64,000 bases of DNA from Gonocerus acuteangulatus (GCA_946811695.1 OX328125.1:95548760-95612759), one strand, 5' to 3'; positions 1-10,911 are shown, counted from the first letter of the stretch. Translations and numbers: made by a program. The notes: generated from the sequence alone by a model not told the origin.

Positions 1-724
1 GCTGGAAGAAGAAAGAGATTAAATCACCCAGTGATGAAGTTTATAATACATATTTTTTATAATATGAGCTATGATGTGACGTAGGATTTTTTGTTTGAAT
101 TTTCATAAGTTATACATTTTTTAAGCTCAAAAGTGTTGAATAATATTTTTAAACATTACCTACGGTACATCTTAGATAATAATTTAAGGAATATATATTG
201 TAAATTTTAGTAAAATTGGTCAAGTAGGTTTTGAGATATTTTAAAAATAGTAGTGAAGAGAATCAGAACGGTGTAGTCTCTTTGAACAAGTTCCCTTTTG
301 ATAATCTTAGTTGTTATTGGATGTTTCAAAAAACTATACTCGTGCAGAAAGCATATAAAAACAATCATGCAAAACTGTTTTAATTTTAAGGATTTATCTA
401 CTGTTGACATCTTGGAGATGTTCTTCAACAGATCTTTTATATTTGTAGGGCGTCTAAAAGTGAAAAGTAAATCTGAATAATTTCAGTAAAAATTGAAGAT
501 CATTTAAACTAGATTGGAGGGATAATGTGTGTTGCATGTAAATATAATATTTGAACTTTTATTTATTTAATTCTATGATTAATTATACTTTCCCAAGAAT
601 GCATTTATGTTTACAAAAGAAAATTGTTTGATTTTTTTTTTAATTTACAGGAGGGGAAGATTCTTCTAAGAAGATGAACTTGCACGTGAAGAATTTAGGT
701 GGCCACAAAATCCTTAAATGTTAG
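1..724 (+). CDS. 3' end of an unrecognised spliced gene (two exons, partial)
   Basis: I do not recognise this gene. A clear 3' splice site (T-rich tract, then TTTACAG ending at 650) precedes an exon at 651-724. In the frame that leaves one base of a split codon upstream, it reads to a TAG at 722-724 and ends NLGGHKILKC. Bases 1-30 can be the preceding exon: the matching frame is open (WKKKEIKSP), and a GT at 31 would leave the one base needed, giving an intron of 31-650. The deduced tail is rich in Lys and Ser, and no domain is visible. The donor (A|GTGATG) is weak, so the first exon is uncertain. The gene starts left of the window and converges on PDHB. An ATTAAA at 786-791 could be its poly(A) signal. 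Confidence 0.4.
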
Positions 725-1048
725 CATAAATATTTTGATATGATTTTAATGAATGTGTGTTTTGTTTCAAAGTTTGATGTTCTACATTAAACCAAAATGT
801 TGTATAATTAGACTTTTTATAAACAGTATTAATATTACGTTTTGTTGATAAATATTCTGTAAGCTATGTATTAATTAAATGCTATGTTCTTTAATCTGAG
901 TTTATTTTCTTTCTGAACATTTATGAATTGCTTTGGACTTTTTATTGAACTGCTTACATTAGTTATATGTATGCTTGACATTTGTATTGGATGTGCGTTA
1001 TATTCCTCACAAATATTTTTGAAGTTATTTATTTTTTTTTTTTACTTG
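725..1048. other. probable 3' UTR and convergent intergenic DNA
   Basis: AT-rich DNA between the terminal exon on the left and the repeat upstream of PDHB's 3' end. Candidate poly(A) signals for the left gene lie at 786-791 and near 866. No coding potential is visible. Confidence 0.35.
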
Positions 1049-1138
1049 TTTCCTTTGTATTCGTTTTCTCTGGACTTGTTTTCTTAGTATTCGTTTTCTC
1101 TGGACTTGTTTTCTTTGTATTAGTTTTCTCTGGACTTT
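1049..1138. repeat. 30-bp tandem repeat, three units
   Basis: Three direct copies of a 30-bp unit lie at 1049-1078, 1079-1108 and 1109-1138, followed by a decayed fourth. On the minus strand the unit is a multiple of three and reads as a repeated Ser-Pro-Glu-Lys-Thr-Asn-Thr-Lys-Lys-Thr decapeptide inside a 71-codon open frame (1029-1244). No splice signals or homology support translation, so I call it a minisatellite. Confidence 0.6.
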
Positions 1139-1214
1139 TTCCCTCTTTATTTGATTTCTTTGTATCACTTTTTACCCTGCTGCAAGCATAATGGATATGA
1201 GTGTTAAGAGAAAT

Positions 1215-1350
1215 TAATAATTTATTTGAATTTTTAACGGTCATTTATAAATAACAAAGATTATCTACAGGATTTTCAAGCCAGAATAGTGCTGGTGGCT
1301 TTTCATTTTTTGAAAGAAAAGCCACCAGCTCTAGTGGGGAGGAATATTAA
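1215..1350 (-). repeat. SINE-A 3' fragment in the PDHB 3' flank
   Basis: Read on the minus strand, this stretch has the body and tail of the tRNA-derived family seen intact at 42343: a GGCTTTTCTTT block, a second self-complementary block, a CTGTAGATAA-like segment, then a CGTTAAAA-type end leading into AAATAAATT. The tRNA-like head is missing or badly decayed. It lies in the same sense as PDHB, 110-250 bp past its stop codon. Its A-rich tail contains AATAAA (TTTATT on the plus strand at 1221-1226), the nearest good poly(A) signal for PDHB. Confidence 0.5.
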
Positions 1351-1460
1351 TAAAAATTCCTGAAAAAATTACATCAATATTTAATCATATGTAACATATT
1401 TACAAATATTTCTAGAATGTTTCGATAAAGAACAATGTAGAATTAAAATACACATTAAAC

Positions 1461-2519
1461 CTACTTCCCCAGGAGTTTTCGTACAGCTGCAACAACATCA
1501 GGTGGCCTCGGTATAGCTGCAGCTTCGAGCTCTTTTGCATAAGGCATAGGCACATCGACACCAGTCAACCTTATAACCGGAGCATCTAAATGGAAGAAAG
1601 CTTCACTTTCCATAATCCTAGCACAAATTTCTGCACCTACGCCGTGTTGAGGCCAGCCCTGTTCGACTGAAATCGCATGATTCGTTTTTTTAATCGAGTT
1701 GAATATCGTTTCTTCGTCTAAAGGCCTTAATGATCTAAGATTTATTACTTCTGCTTCAATTCCTTGCCCAGCCAACTCTTCTGCAGCTTCCATGCAAATT
1801 CTCACAGCTCTCGAATGAGCGATTAGGGTTATATGAGTCCCTTGACGTTCTATCTTAGCTTTCCCTATTGGAATCAAGAAGTCCTTTGACAGCGCTTCAT
1901 CAGATACAGGGTAACTTTCTCCGTAAAGAATTTCATTTTCTAGAACAACCACTGGATCAGGATCCCTGATTGCAGATTTTAAAAGCCCTCTATAGTCTTC
2001 ACTATTCCAGGGTGAAACTACTTTCAAACCAGGGCAATGAGCGTACCATGCGCCAAAACACTGAGAATGCTGAGCAGCGACTCCATTGGAAGCTCCATTT
2101 GGCCCACGAAAAACTATTGGTACATTAATTGTACCGGCAGACATGTAAAATGTTTTGGCAGCAGAATTAATCACGTGATCTATAGCTTGCATCGAGAAGT
2201 TAAATGTCATAAACTCACAGATCGGACGGAGACCAGCCATGGCAGCGCCTACAGCGAGACCAGCAAAACCCATCTCTGTAATCGGAGTGTCTATAACTCT
2301 TTTATCACCATATTTCTTCCACAATCCTTTCGAAACTTTGTAAGCACCATCATACTGGGCAACTTCTTCTCCCATTAAGAAGACTCTGTCATCCCTTTCG
2401 ATTTCTTCATCCATAGCTGAGTTTGCAGCTTCCCTCACTGTCATCGTTTTGGCATTAACAGCCCGAGAAACAGAAAAGGATCTGTTGAAGAGTTTAGTTA
2501 TCTTCGCAGTTTTCATCAT
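1461..2519 (-). CDS. PDHB: pyruvate dehydrogenase E1 component subunit beta, mitochondrial
   Basis: Beta subunit of the alpha2beta2 E1 enzyme of the mitochondrial pyruvate dehydrogenase complex. E1 uses thiamine diphosphate to decarboxylate pyruvate and passes the acetyl group to E2 lipoate. The 352-residue product matches the usual animal length (about 359) and is collinear with it throughout. An N-terminal segment rich in Arg, Lys and Ser (about residues 1-22) looks like a matrix-targeting peptide. The transketolase-like pyrimidine-binding region follows, with [15 protein letters not shown], the ThDP-contacting Glu in TEMGFAG (E82), and AAQHSQ (H151). The C-terminal transketolase domain includes [10 protein letters not shown] and DVPMPYAK. 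I chose the Met-Met at 2519 because it begins the canonical presequence. The frame stays open 41 codons further, to 2642, without family resemblance. The whole coding sequence is one exon, although animal PDHB genes usually have introns. No frameshift or stop is present. Confidence 0.96.
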   Translation of the reverse strand: MMKTAKITKLFNRSFSVSRAVNAKTMTVREAANSAMDEEIERDDRVFLMGEEVAQYDGAYKVSKGLWKKYGDKRVIDTPITEMGFAGLAVGAAMAGLRPICEFMTFNFSMQAIDHVINSAAKTFYMSAGTINVPIVFRGPNGASNGVAAQHSQCFGAWYAHCPGLKVVSPWNSEDYRGLLKSAIRDPDPVVVLENEILYGESYPVSDEALSKDFLIPIGKAKIERQGTHITLIAHSRAVRICMEAAEELAGQGIEAEVINLRSLRPLDEETIFNSIKKTNHAISVEQGWPQHGVGAEICARIMESEAFFHLDAPVIRLTGVDVPMPYAKELEAAAIPRPPDVVAAVRKLLGK

Positions 2520-3181
2520 GATGACACTTGGATACAGGTTACTTCGTATTCGATAAATTAAAGTAAAGATGGAAGACTTCTGACAGGATTTTCTGCAGAA
2601 AACAAATACACCAGGGCTTGAAGTCTTTACATAAAAACTCAAATAGAACGTCCTAATCCTATGTTACGTGGACTAGAAAAACATATCGTTCACTCCCACC
2701 CACTGGCAACATATGACAGAGATTGGTCAGTACATTGCGAAAAAGGTTAATAACAATTCAAGGATACCATTGATAAGATAAGGGGAAACTGTGTAACCTT
2801 CACAACACGCAAACCGTAGATGCCAAGCATATGGTTCTTTAGAAAAACGTTTTTCTTTACTTTATCCTCAAATAAATCGTAAAACACACCACAAGCTGTA
2901 TGATATCAAACAGCAAAACTAGAAAAATTTATATTACTATTGACAAAAACTGTTATTTGTATAAAATAATATTTGTAATTAGATAAATTACTATTTTAAT
3001 AATAAAAACGCACAAAAATAACGTTCAAAAACAAATATTAACAAAAAGCAGCTGTTTCTGTATTGACAAGTGCAGTGAAGGTATTAGCCAATGAGAAGCA
3101 AGGATTCCAGCTGAAATCGGCGGGCTCCCCCTGGAGTTGTTATGGCGGGTTTAATACTCTCTCAGACTTCGACAAGACAAC
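2520..3181. promoter_or_regulatory. divergent promoter region between PDHB and the Jupiter-like gene
   Basis: The two genes point away from each other with ~660 bp between start codons. A CCAAT box lies at 3088-3092. The stretch 3110-3140 is more GC-rich than its surroundings. An initiator-like CTCAGACTTC lies near 3161-3170, about 15-20 bases before the Jupiter ATG. No TATA box is obvious. The 41-codon in-frame extension of PDHB occupies 2520-2642. Transcript starts are inferred, not seen. Confidence 0.5.
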
Positions 3182-3237
3182 ATGACTTCAACTACAACTT
3201 TCGGAGGATTCAACCCAGAGAAGAGAAACAGTAGCAA
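3182..3237 (+). CDS. first coding exon of a Jupiter/HN1 (JPT)-like microtubule-associated protein
   Basis: The exon encodes MTSTTTFGGFNPEKRNSS plus two bases of a split codon. It ends at a strong donor, GTAAGT at 3238-3243. The peptide closely resembles the N-terminus of vertebrate HN1/JPT1 (MTTTTTFKG...NSSR), in which the next exon begins VLRPPGGG. The Arg/Lys codon at the exon edge fits a split AA|R codon here. Family members are small disordered proteins; Drosophila Jupiter binds microtubules. I found no VLRPPGGG-coding exon downstream on the plus strand, so the rest of the gene lies beyond the window or was missed. This is recognition from a very short exon, supported by the correct start and splice phase. 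Confidence 0.75.
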
Positions 3238-5230
3238 GTAAGTCATTTATAATATATATTTTTAGAAATATACTTGGCTGTTGACGAGACATGTATCATA
3301 GCTTCTTTAATTAAATTTCTAGAAAGAACTGGACTTCGTTTTCACGTCCTCTTTTCTTTATTTTGCTACTTTTTTTCTGTGTAATGCCACATGTCTTAAC
3401 TCATTGGAGGTTTCAAGATTTTGCCATTGCAACATTACTTGAAAAATGACTCAGAAAGCCCTAAAGTCTTCTTGTTAAGTTTGATTGCAGTGTGTGAATA
3501 TTTAGTTTTTGAGCATTTAAACCTTACAACAATTACTATTTTTTATTGGTGTATGCAAATGGAAGTACGTAATTTACGCACGTATTTTTACGTTAAGAAT
3601 TTATATTTTGAAGAAACCATTTCCCAATTATACTGCCAATGAATATATAATTCCTATTTTTACTGTTCATGAAATACTTAATATCTAACAAATGAAGTGG
3701 TTGTTTATTTGTATACTTTTTAGAATTTTAACTCTGAGTCCAGATTGTTCACTACCTGGTGTGTATAGTTCTTATTGTTAAATTCTTGGCGTAGGTAAGT
3801 ATTTAAAGAAAGTATATTGCACACCTGAGCGAGCCTGTACCTGGAGTTAGGTTCTGTTCAAACTGGTTCACACCGGTTGTTCCCCGCGAACCGATGATTT
3901 TCCCTTTGTGTCAGAGGTCCCTTCTCCTCACATGGAATCTCTGACTTCATTGCATATAACTTCTATTCATTACTTCATACCTTAACTGATGAGCAACCCT
4001 TCGCGGATAACCATAGACGAGGTTTTATTTAAGTTGTTTATACCCCTTATATGAATGCAATTTATTTTTGTTATTCCTTCTACTTTGTTTTCTAATTGTC
4101 CGAAATCATTTTTTAAAAAAATAAGAAAGCATAGAGAGAGAGATATTTATTACAACCTTATGTTACAAGCAAACTCGAAATCATTGATCGTATTCTCACG
4201 GTTGCACTTAATGTCATCATTCTTCGAAAGTAATATCAAATATATTTTTATTTTATGTAAGATATGTTTTGAATTGTACCTTGAAGTTGGTGTACTCGTG
4301 GAAGATGCTTTCGGGTGGTTCCATCGGGCTTTACTGTTCATATTGACCCAACAGATCTGCGCCAGAGTTTAGCCTACGAATCACACTACTGCACAGAAAT
4401 TTCACCATTTCTTCTTCTTGAGTCTACATATGGAGTCAATATTTAATCTTTCCTTCTAGATAAGATACAAACTATTTAATTTTTATCATCCATTTTTCAT
4501 ATCTCTCAGAAATTTATCATGGTATATGTATGTTTCCTTATTTGAACTAATGGTTGTACTTAATTTTTAGTTATCATCTACTTATGGAGTTATGTTAGTA
4601 CATTTGATTACATAACTACCTTGTACTATTTTTCCATTAATTAATCCTTTTTTTTTTAATATAGTTTGAATTTTGTTCATTCTTAAACTAATAATGTATA
4701 TACGATAAATCCCTTTTTTTTGTACTAAAATATTTCAATTTTCGTTTTTTTTTTGTTTTTGTTGCGAGATTATGACCTTGAGAGAATATTTTTCGTCAGT
4801 AAAAAAAACAAAAAAAAAACTGAAAATTATGCTGCTATCCAGTCTGTTGAAATTTCGTTTTATGGGGGGGGGATTACTTGCGAAATGTATGGTAAACGTT
4901 TCATTCTTCTATCTAAATCTAATGATGTTACTGTATTGATTGAATTTTTTTAAGAATGCAAGTATTTAAATTTTACGCAGAAATATATAGGTACAAAATA
5001 AAATGCCAGACTCGCAGAATATTTATCATTAGTATTATTTGGAAAGTTTAGGACAATATTGCTGTGTCCTATAATTTATGGACAGATTTGACGTACATTG
5101 ACAGCATTTTTAAATATGTGCTAGATTCAAATTTGTACAAAATAAACTGATTTTTATCGCCAAACTGGTCATCATGCACATAAACCAAACATTACACACT
5201 CCATCTGTTGCTCCACTCTGCTAGTGAGTT
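3238..5230. other. probable Jupiter first intron, no gene seen
   Basis: AT-rich single-copy-looking DNA after the Jupiter donor. Open frames are short (at most 105 codons at 4055-4372), with no recognisable domain or splice context. Homopolymer T and A runs occur at 4655-4830. Confidence 0.4.
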
Positions 5231-5234
5231 TACT

Positions 5235-5480
5235 CCGGAGCCTGGTATGTATTCTCATAGCAAACGAATAGACGAGTTCGTTAACTAGCAAAATCGGTCC
5301 TTTTCGGCGTGGGGGGGGGGGGGGTTAATCCAGGCACAAATAACCAATTTTCCTATGCCGACCGTAATGTTTGTTTTACTGCAATGGAACTTTGTATACG
5401 TCATGGATATCTAAAGAGAAAAAATAAACAAAATCGGTTCATTTGGAGGATACTCTGGAGCCTAGGTTTTTAATTTTTTC
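5235..5480. repeat. diverged copy of the 143-bp repeat family, with a G run
   Basis: Contains GAGTTCGTTAACTAGCAAAATCGGTC followed by a G run (5310-5324), then GACCGTAAT and AAATCGGTTCATT. These are the same landmarks, in the same order, as the tandem block at 36.3-37.0 kb. It is a scattered relative of that family. Confidence 0.5.
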
Positions 5481-5830
5481 CTTGTCGGCCATTATTATTA
5501 CTTCTTGCTTCGGAAATCGTGTCTTAATTAATGAGGAAAATGTGTTGGGAATAAAAAGCAAAATGGTTTAATTAGTAGTTATGGGATACTCTGGAACAAA
5601 ATTAAATAGTTAGCCGTTCATTACAAATATTAAAGCGCCAAATTATTTATTTTCATCTTTTATTAAAGTTGGTTGATTTAAGCAGTATTGCGGCGTTAAC
5701 TAACCGCATTAGTATGTAGTATTACCTTTTCCAATCTAACAAAAAATAATGGATGTTAATTGTGCATGACTGAATGATTTGTCGTTAGTTTGCCGAATTG
5801 TAGAGAAATATTGTATTCTAAACCTAGCCT

Positions 5831-6018
5831 TACCCTCTCCCCCCTGACTCACCCAAGCTTACTGCTTATGGTCTTACCCATGGTTATGGTTCCTGGGAAT
5901 TGCTACTATACACCTGTCGTCGGTGCCCCTATCAATATTAATAGGCTTGCGTCCGGTTCCCATAAGTCCTCACGTAAATAGTTAATGCAGATTTAATAGT
6001 TTTGACTATCCGTCATTA
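5831..6018. repeat. direct repeat, copy 1
   Basis: Begins near CTCCCCCCTGA and continues through CATGGTTATGGTT, a block with TCAATATTAATAGG, and a TCCGGTTCCCATA block. The same order of words recurs at 6667-6847 with scattered substitutions. The family is not recognised. Confidence 0.65.
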
Positions 6019-6035
6019 TTACAACAACGATTGAA

Positions 6036-6095
6036 TCCAGGCGCTGGTAACCTAGACGTTAAGCGCCTTAAAAAGAAAAAAGAAAAAAAATTATT
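6036..6095 (+). repeat. SINE-B tail fragment
   Basis: CAGGCGCTGGTAACCTAGACGTTAAGCGCC followed by an A-rich run matches the 3' end of SINE-B (compare 13905-13953). Only the tail remains. Confidence 0.5.
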
Positions 6096-6498
6096 ACAAC
6101 GTTTTGCCCCCAAGGAAGATGGCGGAATAGCCAGCGAAATCTACCGACCCAAAGTAGAGGGGAAGAGGTCACCTCAGAACCAAATGGCAGTGTAAAGAAA
6201 AAGCTTCAGGAAAGGGGGCTCGATTGGAACAGAAGAAGGCAGATGGTAGAAAAGCGACAAACACGACTAATTAGCATTCCTTTTAAGTTTCAGAAAGAGG
6301 ACTGAATATGATGTTGATGACTAAATGTCATTTTGGTTTCTGTATGGATTAGATGTAGCCTCAGGTAAACGTAGAGATAGACGTAAAGTTCATTTACGTC
6401 TGTCCCGTAAAGTCATTTACTATGTCCCCATCTCAAAGCCTTCTCTAAACTTAAACGAGACATATTCAGTTTTTATTGTTTTTCACGGAGCGTGTTGC

Positions 6499-6543
6499 TC
6501 ATTGAAATGATAACGCAAGCCATTTGCGTTATCATTTCAATGA
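6499..6543. repeat. perfect hairpin, 20-bp arms and 5-base loop
   Basis: Arms at 6499-6518 and 6524-6543 are exact reverse complements (arm core TTGAAATGATAACGCAA), with loop GCCAT. The match stops abruptly on both sides. It could be a small fold-back element, a pre-miRNA-like hairpin or a template-switch scar. Confidence 0.85.
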
Positions 6544-6666
6544 ACAACCGCCATGGTTGACGTTTAAGAATATTTTCCTCTGAATTCCGTGCAAGCGGAA
6601 TTTGAACTTTCCCATCTAACTGAAGGGTATTGTTTGCTAATTGGAGTGAAATGGGGTATTAATTCT

Positions 6667-6847
6667 CCCCCCTGATTCAACCAGCTTACTGCTAATGGTC
6701 TTCTCCATGGTTATGGTTTTCTCAGCAATTCCAGACTACTGCACACCTGTCCACGGTGTCCCCTTCAATATTAATAGGCATACATCCGGTTCCCATAGCT
6801 ACCTACGTAAACACTTAATGCAGAGTTTTGACTAACCGTCATCCTGC
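6667..6847. repeat. direct repeat, copy 2
   Basis: Second copy of the 5831-6018 sequence, about 840 bp downstream in the same orientation. It is diverged, so the duplication is not recent or the two are separate insertions of one family. Confidence 0.65.
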
Positions 6848-7276
6848 TCTCTGTACAGATTAGTTAGTTTATTGATCACGTCATTAGAGTGTTTTTGAAT
6901 TAATGCTAATGTCTGGTATGATGTATGACGTGTTTTTTGGGGGGCGAAATTCGCGTAAAACAAAATCGTAAGGCTTACGTTTTTGCGTTTTAGGCTTCCA
7001 GATACACGTTTAATAAGTAATTGGAGGTGAGAAATGTAATGAAACTATATCAAATGCGAAATATATAACCTTTGTCAAAAATTGGGGGAAAAACTAGATT
7101 TTTCTGAGTTTTTTTTCCCAGATATATTCTTATATATCTCGAACCCAGTTGGGAAATCATACTAAATGTAAAGCATCTATTCTTATGCAACTTTTGATAT
7201 AGTGATCTAAATCTGTGCTTAAATGGAGTAATTTCCGCTTAGGATACTGTCAGTTTCTTCTTAGTGTGGCGCCTAA

Positions 7277-7518
7277 AGCCTAGTCCACACTGGTAGACCT
7301 CGTTGCGCGATTTGTCTAGAGACTGGCTGAGACGGTCTAGGCTTGAGACATAGACTTGGTCTATAGACACCGGTCTTTGTTTAATCTAGCGTCCACACTG
7401 TGATGTGAATATTTCAGTCTAGTCTTCCCAGTCTCAACCATGGAGGACATTGTTTTGTGTGGATTGAGTGCGTGTTTAGCAATAATTATTTCATTAGGGG
7501 TCTCCCGTGGTCTAGCGG

Positions 7519-7587
<69 letters not shown>

Positions 7588-8051
7588 TTTTTTAATATTT
7601 TATGTATAGATTTTTTTTTTAACTAATACAACTATATCTACTAAAACTAATACTAATGTAATTTGTAGCAATATTATTACTAATAATATACTACATAAGA
7701 AAATTTATACCAATACTAAACTAAACTGGCACTCGTATATACACATTAGCCCACGTACATACGTACTTGGGCGTATATACGCATATGAACACACATATAC
7801 ATACATACATATATTTATTTATTATTACACATTTTATATCATAAGATATAAAATGGAGAGGGACTGGGACAATTAAAATAAGATGAAAGACTGCGACATG
7901 TTTGGCCACAAGGCGCCGATGTTCCGCAACATGTCTAAAGTCTCCCATTCCACTCGGGAGACCTCAGAACTGAGATTTTTGGTCTCGCAACAAGCCCATA
8001 GACGTCTCGAGACCAAAATCGCGCAACATGTCTACCAGTGTGGACATAGCT
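7277..8051. mobile_element. PIF/Harbinger-like MITE with internal SINE head and TA tract
   Basis: Terminal inverted repeats read AGCCTAGTCCACACTGGTAGAC on the left, with AGCTATGTCCACACTGGTAGAC as the complement of the right end; both then run into GTTGCGCGATTT. The element is flanked by TAA at 7274-7276 and 8052-8054, the 3-bp target duplication typical of PIF/Harbinger. Inside, a short frame from 7440 (MEDIVLCGLS...) may be a transposase N-terminal remnant. A SINE-B head begins at 7497 and runs straight into (TA)n at 7520-7584. No transposase is intact, so movement would need help in trans. Confidence 0.7.
7497..7584 (+). repeat. SINE-B head truncated by a (TA)n tract
   Basis: GGGGTCTCCCGTGGTCTAG is the first ~20 bases (A-box region) of the SINE-B family. 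After GCGGCTA the sequence becomes pure TA for about 60 bases, and the rest of the SINE is missing. Confidence 0.65.
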
Positions 8052-8054
8052 TAA

Positions 8055-8796
8055 GATTTTCCTTCTCTTTGCGATTTTTCACGAAATATTTGGAAAAAAC
8101 AGCAGCTATTTCCAAATTAAACAAGGTATAAAAACGGAAACGTGCCAAGATGACGGAGTTCCTGCGAGCCGGACATATTTCTTTGTGGCAATATATTTAA
8201 AGGGAAATTCACAGTAATATATTTAGACAAAAGAATGGTTTTAAAAAAAAAATCATAAGGGTCTTTGTAAGATAGTTTTTTTAGCCTATTACTTCCCTCC
8301 ATATTGGGGAGACCTTATAACGTCGACCCCGATTACGTAATCCAGATTGTTGATGAGAAAACTTGTCAATTTGATTGTTTAAGTGTGTATGTGTAAAATA
8401 TACACATATAATGTATATGTATATGTATATATATATATACACATAATAATTATATTTATAATAAACACATTTTCTTTTTTACTTAGAGTGATTAGCTTAA
8501 AAAAGAAGAAGTAACCAGCTTCTTAGAACGAAGCTAAAACAGAAAATGTTAATGGAACCCTCGGGAATTTTTCTTTTCTCCTTAAGAAATTGTCTTTTGT
8601 AGCATTCAGAGCAAAAAAGAAACCTATTTTCTCTAAACCACCAAAATTGGGTTCATACGACGAGGAATTTACCACAAAATCATAAAGTAAAGGCATTTTT
8701 AACGGTCTGGCTGATTGAATTTGCTTATCGTATTTGGCAAAATTGGCTCTCTGAGAAATTCTCTTGATTCGCGAATCTTGTTATTATTTTATATTT
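8055..8796. other. no gene seen
   Basis: AT-rich DNA with a TA/TG microsatellite near 8395-8450. Nothing else was recognised. Confidence 0.4.
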
Positions 8797-9003
8797 ATTT
8801 ATTTAATTAACGTCCACTTATACATAACTCAGATTTTTACGTTATTTATAGGTTACCTCCCTTTTCGAGCTAGGATAGGTGTAATGCCTTTTCATTTTTC
8901 GAAAAAACAGCTATAATCCTTAGTGGGAATCGAACCCAACAACTTAGCCATCCACGGACTTAGGCAAAGAGTGCTCACGCCTTAGGACTCACGGTCACCT
9001 GGT
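8797..9003 (-). repeat. SINE-A copy
   Basis: On the minus strand it begins at a CCAGGTGACCGTGAGT-like head, passes a B-box (GGGTTCGATTCCC on the sense strand), then the AAAAGGCATT body block, and ends in a CGTTAATTAAATAAATAAAT tail. A and B boxes of a tRNA-type RNA polymerase III promoter are both present. Confidence 0.7.
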
Positions 9004-9815
9004 TTCCAAATTTTATTTTTTAGATGGAACTTTTAATTAGGATATGAACATTTTCACGAGACCCGTTTTGTTAACATTACACCGGGGTCAAACCTTTTGC
9101 CACTGGAGTATTAGCACGTTTTCTGCCATATTAGTTTAATAACTGTCCACCAATTCTCCATAAAGAGCTAATTTTCGTAATTCAACCACTTTGAATTTTC
9201 ACAAAATATTTTTTTCAAATATAAAATATCCCATTGTAGAACTGCCTAACGTTTATTTTGAACCCTTTTATTTTCACGATTATCCGTTAAACGTTTTACA
9301 ATGTTACAATGGTTCCCCCATTTGTTCTTTTGTGAATTTCAAACTTTATGAACATTTCTCATTTTATTTGACAATCATTTTAATACCGGTCTGGAATAGG
9401 GTTTATTCTGATTATTATTTGTCTTCCTCTGTATCAAAAAGAATGTAATCTTTGTCTTCCTTGTTGTTTATCTTAGCAGTAGGGAGGAAGCCATTATCAC
9501 CACGTTCTTGATAAGCAGATATCAATGTTTATTGGGCCTTTATATTACTGGAATATTTAACTAAGATTGGTTATATGCTGTTTTATCCTTTCCTTCCAAA
9601 ATGTTATGGTTCAAAAAATGTAGTTTCCTGTATCTTATGTTAAAACGCATTCCATAAATCGGATATTATTAATTAAGTATGCTTTAAATTTTTTTTTTCT
9701 TTGATTTCCTCTTTGGGTTGCCTTTTTAGCATTTTCCAAGGGTTGTAGGTATTGAAGTTGCAATCATAAAATGTTTGTAAAGGGTTTTCAAATCTTCGTC
9801 GATCCTACCTGCTAA
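9004..9815. other. no gene seen
   Basis: AT-rich DNA with short open frames lacking any recognisable domain. Near 9780-9815 is a TTTTCAAATCTTCGTCGATCCTACCTG segment shared with 36150-36175, part of another dispersed repeat. Confidence 0.4.
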
Positions 9816-9818
9816 ATG

Positions 9819-9819
<1 letters not shown>

Positions 9820-9852
<33 letters not shown>

Positions 9853-10147
9853 ATTTGTCCCGTAACAGGCCACGAGTGCCCAGAGAGGGAGATACTGTCG
9901 AGGTATCTAATTCTTGACCAAACGACACACTAGGGAGATAGTCTGGCCAGTATTATGCTCCGGTCGCTTGATTTTCCACGTTGCGGGCACCCATAAACAA
10001 ATTAATTAAAGGATGGATGGACCTAGGGACGATCTGGGGCCTCAAATCCAACCCACGGAGGAAAACACCAAGTTGACGCATCGAGTTTTGAACTCAGGTC
10101 CTCCAGCATATTAATCGAGTGCTCTACTGCTGGGCTATCTCGCCCCC
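9820..10147 (-). repeat. SINE-C, apparently full length with poly(A) tail
   Basis: On the minus strand it starts GGGGGCGAGATAGCCCAGCA (A-box, GTAGAGCAC following), then a B-box-like GAGTTCAAAACTC, a ~200-bp body, and CGTGGCCTGTTACGGGAC leading into a poly(A) tail (poly-A-complement run 9820-9851 as read on this strand's end). A 3' half in plus orientation recurs at 31038-31141. A tRNA-derived head with a homopolymer tail fits a LINE-mobilised SINE. Confidence 0.7.
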
Positions 10148-10910
10148 ATCCTACCTACTAGAACCGACAATTACCTAAGTTTATATATGTGTGTATATAT
10201 ATATGACTGGGCGGCGGTGTTACTGCATCAAATAGGAAATCAGTTTTTCCTATTTTATATTTTAAAAAACACCAGTTCTCCATCACAACGTTAATACGAT
10301 AGCTACGACAGTTTTTCGCCAGGAAACTCTGTATACTCGTTAACCAGCAAAATCGGCCCATCTGGAAAAGGGCGCTCTTTACAATTTGCAATTATTTTTT
10401 TTCATGCCATGTGGGTTATGAAAAGTCTACATGTCATTTCTCTTTAATACTTCTGGATTGCTTCTTACTTCGACATCATATACAGGGTAATTAAATTAGT
10501 GTGTATAATTTGAAAACATCACAACATATTAGTTCTCTCTTTGTCCATCATGGAATTATGTTGAAGCATATGAGGCAGTACAGTAATGATGACCGACGAC
10601 AATCTATCGTGGTGTTATCATCATTTCATTGATTCTAGTGTCTCCCGATGATTCATCCAGAACTCAATGAATCATGTGATGGTTTATTCATGTCTGTAAC
10701 GACACCAGTTACTTTTGTTAGTTCAGGACGAGTGCTTTATACAAATATTTACACTAAATTGTGCTTGAAAAGGGCGGCTGAGAAAAGGGGGGGGTGCAGA
10801 CAATCGCCAGCTGGATCTCATCCTTTATGTTTAGATTGGTCTCCAAGACGTTCAGCGCCATATTGGATGTATAGGCTTATAAAGGGTCCCTCTCACTCTC
10901 TTTATATATA
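10148..10910. other. dispersed-repeat remnants, no gene
   Basis: The interval 10148-10350 has CATCCTACCTACTAG and ACTCGTTAACCAGCAAAATCGG words shared with the 36.2-kb repeat region. The remainder contains an open frame (10648-10938) with no recognisable domain. Confidence 0.35.
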
Positions 10911-10911
10911 T

